A DNA stretch of 64,000 nucleotides, taken from positions 2,554,501-2,618,500 of the forward strand of contig NZ_OY821667.1 in the NCBI RefSeq assembly GCF_963682185.1. The letters run 5' to 3'. The DNA comes from an uncultured Cohaesibacter sp. (lineage in GTDB: Bacteria; Pseudomonadota; Alphaproteobacteria; Rhizobiales; Cohaesibacteraceae). The notes below the pieces were generated by a model. It was not told where the DNA came from, did not search any database, and saw only the letters and a program-made list of their open reading frames with translations. The first letter of the stretch is position 1. Each line of letters opens with the position of its first letter. A program made the position numbers and the translations under genes. Positions 59,465 through 64,000 of the stretch are shown in pieces.

Positions 59465-59992
59465 TCAGAAGGCGAAGCCAAGCTGTCCGGGGCTGCAAAT
59501 CTGCCCCGGGGTGATGCCCTCATGGGATAGCAGCCAGAGCTTCAAGTCTATGCCGCCTCCAAAACCTACCATGGAACCGTCTGCGCCAATAACCCGATGA
59601 CAGGGAATGATAATCGGTAAGGGATTGGCATGATTGGCCATGCCGACCGCTTGAGCCCCTTTTGGTTTGCCAACCCGCTTGGCGATTTCCCCATAGCTGA
59701 CAATCGAGCCATAGGGAATGGAGGAAAGGGCGCGCCAGACGGAGAGCTGGAACTGCGATCCCCTGAGCAGATAGGACACGGTGAAACGCTCCAGCTTCTT
59801 TTCGAAATAGGCGTCCAGCTCGCGCCGCGCATCAGCAAAGCTGTCAGGATTTTCACGCCATGCAGTATCGGCCGGGGTCGCTTCTCCGTCGACGGGAAAA
59901 GAGAGCGCGTGTAAACAGTCCTCCATTCCGCTGAGCAGAAGGGGACCAATCGGGCTCTCATGATAACAAAATTGGATCTCGTTTGCGTTCAC
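59465..59992 (-). CDS. ogt: Methylated-DNA-protein-cysteine methyltransferase Ogt
   Basis: About 175 residues from a GTG at 59992 with AGG upstream; TTG at 60007 is also open. GSQFQLSVWRALSSIPYGSIVSYGEIAKRVG leads to PCHRVIGADGSMVGFGGG, with the acceptor Cys131. It repairs O6-alkylguanine. It is the second Ogt-type protein in the window. It is divergent from the broken comM gene. Confidence 0.93.
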   Translation of the reverse strand: MNANEIQFCYHESPIGPLLLSGMEDCLHALSFPVDGEATPADTAWRENPDSFADARRELDAYFEKKLERFTVSYLLRGSQFQLSVWRALSSIPYGSIVSYGEIAKRVGKPKGAQAVGMANHANPLPIIIPCHRVIGADGSMVGFGGGIDLKLWLLSHEGITPGQICSPGQLGFAF

Positions 59993-60158
59993 TTCACGAC
60001 CTGCCAATTGGATAGAGTTGTGCGTCTGACCTCTCCTGTGTAGGGCAAAATTGTGTTCACATATTGTTCTTGAAGCACAACTTGAAACATCATATGGTTG
60101 TTAAAATTTCTTCATCACGCAGAAATGGTTTTGTTCTTTTCAATTTTTTGAGTTCACC

Positions 60159-60914
60159 ATGGTTTCCCATGTTCAAACGGTTTCCTTTCAGGGCATAGCC
60201 GCCACGCCCGTTGATGTTCAGGTGCATGTGGCTTCGGGTTTGCCAGCCTTTACCATTGTTGGCCTGCCCGACAAGGCTGTGGCGGAAAGTCGCGAGCGGG
60301 TGCGGGCCGCGCTTTCGGCCTCTGGCCTGTCGCTGCCGCCCAAACGCATCACCATCAATCTCGCTCCGGCGGATTTGCCCAAGGAAGGCAGCCATTTTGA
60401 TTTGCCCATCGCCCTTGGCCTGATGGCTGCCATCGGAGCGGTCCCGGCCGACAGTCTGGATGCCTATACGGTGCTGGGCGAGCTGGCGCTTGATGGCCGG
60501 TTGGCACCCGTTGTCGGGGTGCTGCCTGCGGCCATTGCAGCCAATGGCGAGGAGCGGGGCCTCATTTGCCCGTTTGATTGCGGGCCTGAAGCGGCATGGG
60601 CCGATCCGGATATGGATATCCTGGCCCCCGATAGCCTTATTTCGCTGGCCAATCATTTCAAGGGCAGTCAGGTCCTCTCGCGGCCCCATGCCTCGATCCG
60701 CGATCCCAATGCCTCCCTTATTGATCTGTCCGATATCAAGGGGCAGGAGGTGGCCAAGCGGGCGCTTGAGGTTACTGCGGCCGGTGGTCATAACATGCTC
60801 CCATTGTCAACAATAGACCTACAATCAACTGGCAGATCTCAGCGTGTTGGCTGGTTTATGCGGATCTGGTCCCTGAGGTTCTGGGCTTCGGTCTTTGCAT
60901 TCTCCAGCAAATAG
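60159..60914 (+). pseudogene. comM: comM (yifB), interrupted after residue 214
   Basis: The first 214 codons (60159-60800) are a normal ComM/YifB N-terminal domain from VQTVSFQGIAATPVDVQVHV to KGQEVAKRALEVTAAGGHNML. A ComM protein would continue with the GPPGSGKSMLA P-loop of its Mg-chelatase-type AAA domain, but the next 37 codons are unrelated and end at 60914. Intact ComM is about 500 residues and helps branch migration during natural transformation. The rest is not seen up to the window end, so an insertion (or large rearrangement) is likely. Confidence 0.88.
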
Positions 60915-61003
60915 ATCAGTATGGCAGCATTATCTCGGTCTGATTCTGTAAGCTCTGTAGCTTCTTCAATCAATGCAATAATCTTCTCGTAAGTCTGTCT
61001 CAT
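60839..61003 (-). CDS. Small ORF of unknown function in the island
   Basis: A 54-residue reading frame (MRQTYEKIIALIEEATEL...) predicted to be two amphipathic helices. It resembles no family that I recognise. Its start codon overlaps that of the SNase gene on the other strand (CATG at 61001-61004), which makes both being expressed from these starts doubtful. Could be a real small protein or a chance ORF. Confidence 0.35.
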   Translation of the reverse strand: MRQTYEKIIALIEEATELTESDRDNAAILIYLLENAKTEAQNLRDQIRINQPTR

Positions 61004-61409
61004 GAAATATGCTCTTCTCGCCTTGTTCCTCTTTACCAATGTAGCCGCCGCGCAATCCACGCCAGTCATGAAGAAATGCGGCTCCAACCGATACAACTGT
61101 GTTGTCGATGGGGACACCATTTGGCTCAAAGGGGTAAAGTACCGCATGAAAGACTACGACACACCAGAACCCCAAACAAATGTCTGTGGTGGCGACTTTG
61201 AGAAGCAGTTGGCGGCAAAGGCATCGAAGCGGCTGATCGAGCTACTCAATGGCAACGATTGGAAGATCGTCACCACAGGGAAGCAAGGGTACTACAAGCG
61301 CGAACTGGCCAGCATCATCATCAGCGGGGAAGACGTTGGTGACATCTTGATCCGTGAAAGGTTGGCCCGTCGGTGGCCCGATGGTGACGAGTGGTGGTGC
61401 AATAGATAA
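61002..61409 (+). CDS. Secreted SNase-like (thermonuclease-family) protein
   Basis: A 135-residue protein with a signal peptide (MKYALLALFLFTNVAAA) and an SNase fold: VVDGDTIWLKGVKYRMKDYDTPEPQ with the metal-binding Asp and Glu, and YKRELASIIISGEDVGDILIRERLARRW with the conserved Arg and GLAR-like ending. Cys residues at both ends may form disulfides. Phosphodiesterase action on DNA or RNA in the periplasm is likely. It lies inside the island interrupting comM. Confidence 0.85.
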   Translation: MKYALLALFLFTNVAAAQSTPVMKKCGSNRYNCVVDGDTIWLKGVKYRMKDYDTPEPQTNVCGGDFEKQLAAKASKRLIELLNGNDWKIVTTGKQGYYKRELASIIISGEDVGDILIRERLARRWPDGDEWWCNR

Positions 61410-61469
61410 GGAGGTCAACTAATTATTTCGGTTGTCTCGATAGCTCAATGATTTGTGGGTGGAAAGCAA

Positions 61470-62828
61470 ATGCCCTTTTTTAGTCGACGAAGAATACAGC
61501 TTATGTTGAATGAACTTTCTGATGTTGTTCCTCGCAATAAAATAACTGGATATATCAAGCAGTTGGAAAGTGGCAAGCAACAGTATGCAATTAGTACCGA
61601 GATGGAACTTGCTTTTTTATGGCTACTGAGTAAGTCCGGCCCCATAGATGTTGAACCTGCATGGTGGCCAACTTCTCGACTTCCCGATGTTTATACTGAG
61701 CACCTTATCCAAGGGAAGAAGATCTGTTTTGACATTACAACTGTAGAAGATAATTCACTGTCATATAAACAGAGAATGAATAATGCTGCTCAAATAATTG
61801 ATAATCTGGCTGGTGGCTTTAAGAGAAAAATTGGCAAGCATCTTAGGTATACATTTGCAGAGGAAAGTTCCTATTCTAACGGAAAATACAGAAGAATTGT
61901 AAGAGTTCCAGAAAAGTATGAACCTAGTGGAGAGGCTATCGAAAAACTTAAAAAATGGATATTATCAGATCATTATAAAATTTGTCCATTAATTTACACA
62001 GATGGTATACTTTTAGTAAAAATTTCTTGGATTGAAGATATAAGAAAAGGAGGACAGAAAACCTTTACTTCAAAGCCAGTGCAGGCATACTCTTTAGACG
62101 AAAATCCTCTTTATGCATCTCTTGTCGCGAAAAAAGACCAATTAAAAAATGCGCCAACGGGAGCTCATCGGGTAATTCTACTCGCAGATAGAGCATCATC
62201 ATTGTTGAATGATTTAGGGCGTTCAAGAGATCCAAGTGGTAGATCTGTATCCGCTCAGGAAATAATAAGTCACTTTATCCATCAAAATCATGGAGATGTC
62301 GATGCTGTTGTTTGTTTTGTTTCCCAAGATGAAGACCGAACTAGTGTATACAACAGAAACCGAGTGTGGAGAGGCTTTGTGTTTAGCGAAGAACCTTTCG
62401 CGAGCGAATTGATCGCTGCCTTTGATCAGTTGCTTACATATATGCCTAAACCATTAGTGGTGGGTTATCAGGTTAGGTCGTTGCACAGGCAAGGAGCGTT
62501 CAAGGCAAATTCGAGTTGGTGGTACAAGGGGTATAGCTTCAAGACGGGGGCATCAATTCCAATGGAAATAAGGTTTTCGGCAAGAGCGCTGTTAGATTTT
62601 TTAGCGGGTAGGCTCAGTGAAGAACGTTTCAGAGAGATTGTTGGAGCAAAGATAAATTTGCAGAGTGACAATGGATCGAAAGAAATTAACGTGTTCCTGA
62701 ACCAGTTGGAGCAGGGAAAGACAATCAACGAATTAGCCTTGGAAGAGAGGGATGTTGATGCGGAAGATGATCAGGTTGTCTTAACTTTTGCGGATGATCC
62801 TTCTGCCAGAAATTTTAAGATATCCTAG
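61470..62828 (+). CDS. AT-rich protein of unknown function in the comM island
   Basis: About 452 residues from the ATG at 61470; a GTG at 61455 is also open. I do not recognise the family. Around residues 65-90, SRLPDVYTEHLIQGKK-ICFDITTVED resembles the strand arrangement of PD-(D/E)XK nucleases, though the Lys is replaced by Thr, so this is weak. No membrane segment or P-loop is visible. Low GC and different codon use set it apart from the core genes, in line with horizontal transfer. It stands between the SNase gene and the recombinase. Confidence 0.75.
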   Translation: MPFFSRRRIQLMLNELSDVVPRNKITGYIKQLESGKQQYAISTEMELAFLWLLSKSGPIDVEPAWWPTSRLPDVYTEHLIQGKKICFDITTVEDNSLSYKQRMNNAAQIIDNLAGGFKRKIGKHLRYTFAEESSYSNGKYRRIVRVPEKYEPSGEAIEKLKKWILSDHYKICPLIYTDGILLVKISWIEDIRKGGQKTFTSKPVQAYSLDENPLYASLVAKKDQLKNAPTGAHRVILLADRASSLLNDLGRSRDPSGRSVSAQEIISHFIHQNHGDVDAVVCFVSQDEDRTSVYNRNRVWRGFVFSEEPFASELIAAFDQLLTYMPKPLVVGYQVRSLHRQGAFKANSSWWYKGYSFKTGASIPMEIRFSARALLDFLAGRLSEERFREIVGAKINLQSDNGSKEINVFLNQLEQGKTINELALEERDVDAEDDQVVLTFADDPSARNFKIS

Positions 62829-62960
62829 CCTCTTAACTAAAACACACTGATAGACACCGAGGCGCCTGAAAACAGACAGATAGCGCCTAACCTCTTTGCG
62901 CCCATCTCCTTGCCTCTCTCACTGCCTCCAAGATGTCCTCTTTGGGTATACCCCTGTAGG

Positions 62961-63052
62961 ACGTCCGATGAATGCTTGTGGACCGTCCTATTTGAGTCCT
63001 TTTCAAATTATCGGACAAACGATATTGATATGTCTAGACCCTATTCGGACAC
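62961..63052. repeat. res-like repeat region upstream of the serine recombinase
   Basis: Half-sites like the Tn3/gamma-delta resolvase consensus TGTCYGATA recur: CGTCCGATG (62962-62970), CGTCCTATT (62984-62992), TTATCGGACA (63008-63017, inverted), TGTCTAGA (63031-63038) and TATTCGGACA (63042-63051, inverted). The pair 62984-63017 spans 34 bp, the size of resolvase site II. The region ends 17 bp before the recombinase ATG, as res sites do. Confidence 0.5.
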
Positions 63053-63068
63053 TACGGGACAGGCATCA

Positions 63069-63617
63069 ATGAAGAAATATGGATATGCTCGCGTCAGCAC
63101 CACTGACCAAGATCTCACCGTGCAGAAAGAAGCTCTGGCACCATTCACTGACATGATCAGGGAGGAGAAGCAGTCCGGTACCAGCTTGAAGAACCGCTCT
63201 GAGCTTCGGACCATCCTTGATTTCATCCATGAGGGTGACGTTCTGGTGGTCACTCGGATTGACCGCTTGGCTCGTTCGGTGGCTGATCTGTCTGCTATCG
63301 TGAAGGAGCTGATGGACAAAGGGGCATCCCTTGAGGTGACCGAGCAGAACATCGACACCAACACAGCAACTGGCAAAGCCTTCCTCCAGATGCTTGGTGT
63401 GTTTGCCGAGTTCGAGACCAATATCAGGCGAGAGAGGCAGCTTGAAGGGATCGCCAAGGCCAAACAAGAAGGCAAATACAGGGGACGTAAGAAGAGCATC
63501 GACAGGGAAGCGGTCAAGAAGTTGCAGCAAGAAGGCAAAGGACCGGCTGCTATCGCCAAGGAGCTGGGTGTTGCTCGGTCCAGCGTCTACCGTCTCCTTG
63601 AAGAGCAGACAGGGTAA
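63069..63617 (+). CDS. Resolvase-family serine recombinase
   Basis: The ATG at 63069 (MKKYGYARVSTTDQ) gives 182 residues; a longer in-frame reading from 62910 is unlikely. Arg8 and the nucleophile Ser10, RIDRLARSVADL with two more Arg, and FAEFETNIRRERQ before the E-helix are the catalytic set. The C-terminal HTH (AIAKELGVARSSVYRLL) binds DNA. The family resolves cointegrates or inverts DNA. Res-like repeats precede it. Confidence 0.93.
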   Translation: MKKYGYARVSTTDQDLTVQKEALAPFTDMIREEKQSGTSLKNRSELRTILDFIHEGDVLVVTRIDRLARSVADLSAIVKELMDKGASLEVTEQNIDTNTATGKAFLQMLGVFAEFETNIRRERQLEGIAKAKQEGKYRGRKKSIDREAVKKLQQEGKGPAAIAKELGVARSSVYRLLEEQTG

Positions 63618-64000
63618 GGTACCCCCTCCCCCCTCATATGTACTAAACAGCCTTTGACCTTCCCTTCACGTCACCTCTCGAAAAACAGAGGTGGCAGCTT
63701 GGGGAATTGAAGGGGCTACCTTGGTGATGCTTCCTGCCGGTCTGTGTCAGTTCGGGGACCGGTACGGGGGTAGTCGCGCAAGCTGTTAATCCGATTGGTC
63801 GCTCAGAAAATTATGCCGAAAATTCTAAGGTGTCCTCCTCGGTCGCAACCACGGACCAACCCCAGTTTCTCATCAGGTCATCCCTTCAGCGCATCCAATG
63901 ACTGACACCGCAGGAGCAACAGTGGTGAGCCTAAGGACAGCAGGACTGAAGGGAGACCGGACTGGTTGCCGGTGTGTGGTCGCCACCTCAGCCGGAAAGG
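63618..64000. other. End region, no supported gene
   Basis: About 380 bp beyond the recombinase. One open frame begins at 63898 (MTDTAGATVVSLRTAG...) and runs off the window; it has no visible ribosome site and no family resemblance, so I do not call it. A small inverted repeat ACCTCT/AGAGGT (63674-63693) has no T-run. Confidence 0.4.

Larger units (their letters stand above)
60801..64000. mobile_element. Left part of an integrated element inside comM
   Basis: From the break in comM to the window end the content is accessory: a small ORF, an SNase-like gene, an AT-rich unknown gene, a serine recombinase with res-like repeats, and then non-coding DNA. Base composition of the unknown gene is clearly lower in GC than the core genes. 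The comM gene is a known target for Tn7-like elements in Acinetobacter, but no transposase is in view, so the class cannot be told. The left border is placed by loss of ComM similarity. Confidence 0.65.

Noticed and set aside
1-64000. tRNA, rRNA genes, CRISPR arrays and complete insertion sequences.
   Set aside because: I looked for T-loop-like GTTCRANYC blocks, regularly spaced direct repeats and transposase motifs and saw none that hold up; a dedicated scan would be decisive.
63898-64000. An open frame MTDTAGATVV... running off the right edge.
   Set aside because: No ribosome site and no family resemblance in the 34 visible residues.

Overview
The window is chromosomal DNA from an alphaproteobacterium. 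The gene order parA-rsmG-mnmG-mnmE-rho-hemJ-hemE / maf-aroE-coaE-dnaQ, the hslUV/hisBHAFE-coaA block and the dnaKJ-pmtA neighbourhood are typical of Hyphomicrobiales (Rhizobiales). The genus cannot be fixed from the sequence alone; a marine, Cohaesibacter-like relative is only a guess. Almost everything from 1 to about 60.8 kb is ordinary, densely packed core genome.

Region 1-12 kb looks like the replication-origin domain. A 638-bp gene-free gap between hemE (leftward) and maf (rightward) has an AT-rich stretch, degenerate DnaA boxes, six GANTC (CcrM) sites and three exact TTAA-N7-TTAA CtrA boxes, so I read it as oriC. Six parS-like sites lie on both sides of it: one inside rsmG, four between mnmG and mnmE, one after dnaQ. 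parA is cut by the left edge. Transcription runs away from the proposed origin on both sides.

12-24 kb: secB, fxsA, a Tim44-like gene, mltA, an Smr protein, an XRE regulator, hslU/hslV, then the histidine operon hisB-DUF2628-hisH-hisA-hisF-hisE and coaA. 24-34.5 kb: adenosine kinase, a CysZ/EI24-like membrane protein, a MarR regulator with a YczE-like membrane protein behind a double palindromic operator, nth, an AraC-Ogt fusion, gpmA, dapB, pyrF, an FMN reductase, two GNAT proteins and a PmtA-type methyltransferase. 34.7-42.2 kb: dnaJ/dnaK with a terminator between them, alkB, and a three-gene cluster (MPGP-type phosphatase, GT81-like glycosyltransferase, DAGK-type lipid kinase) that probably makes a glucosylglycerate-type solute. 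42.2-60 kb: an Lrp-type regulator divergent from putA, a LysR regulator, a candidate small RNA, grpE, hrcA, rph-rdgB-hemW, an LpoA-like lipoprotein divergent from rsmI-yraN-gshB, a di-heme peroxidase, an ICMT-like membrane protein and ogt.

From about 60.8 kb the core genome stops. comM (yifB) is broken after residue 214, just before its ATP-binding loop, and unrelated DNA follows to the window end: a small ORF, a secreted SNase-like nuclease, an AT-rich 452-residue protein of unknown function, and a resolvase-type serine recombinase preceded by res-like repeats. I read this as the left end of an integrated element that continues past the window.
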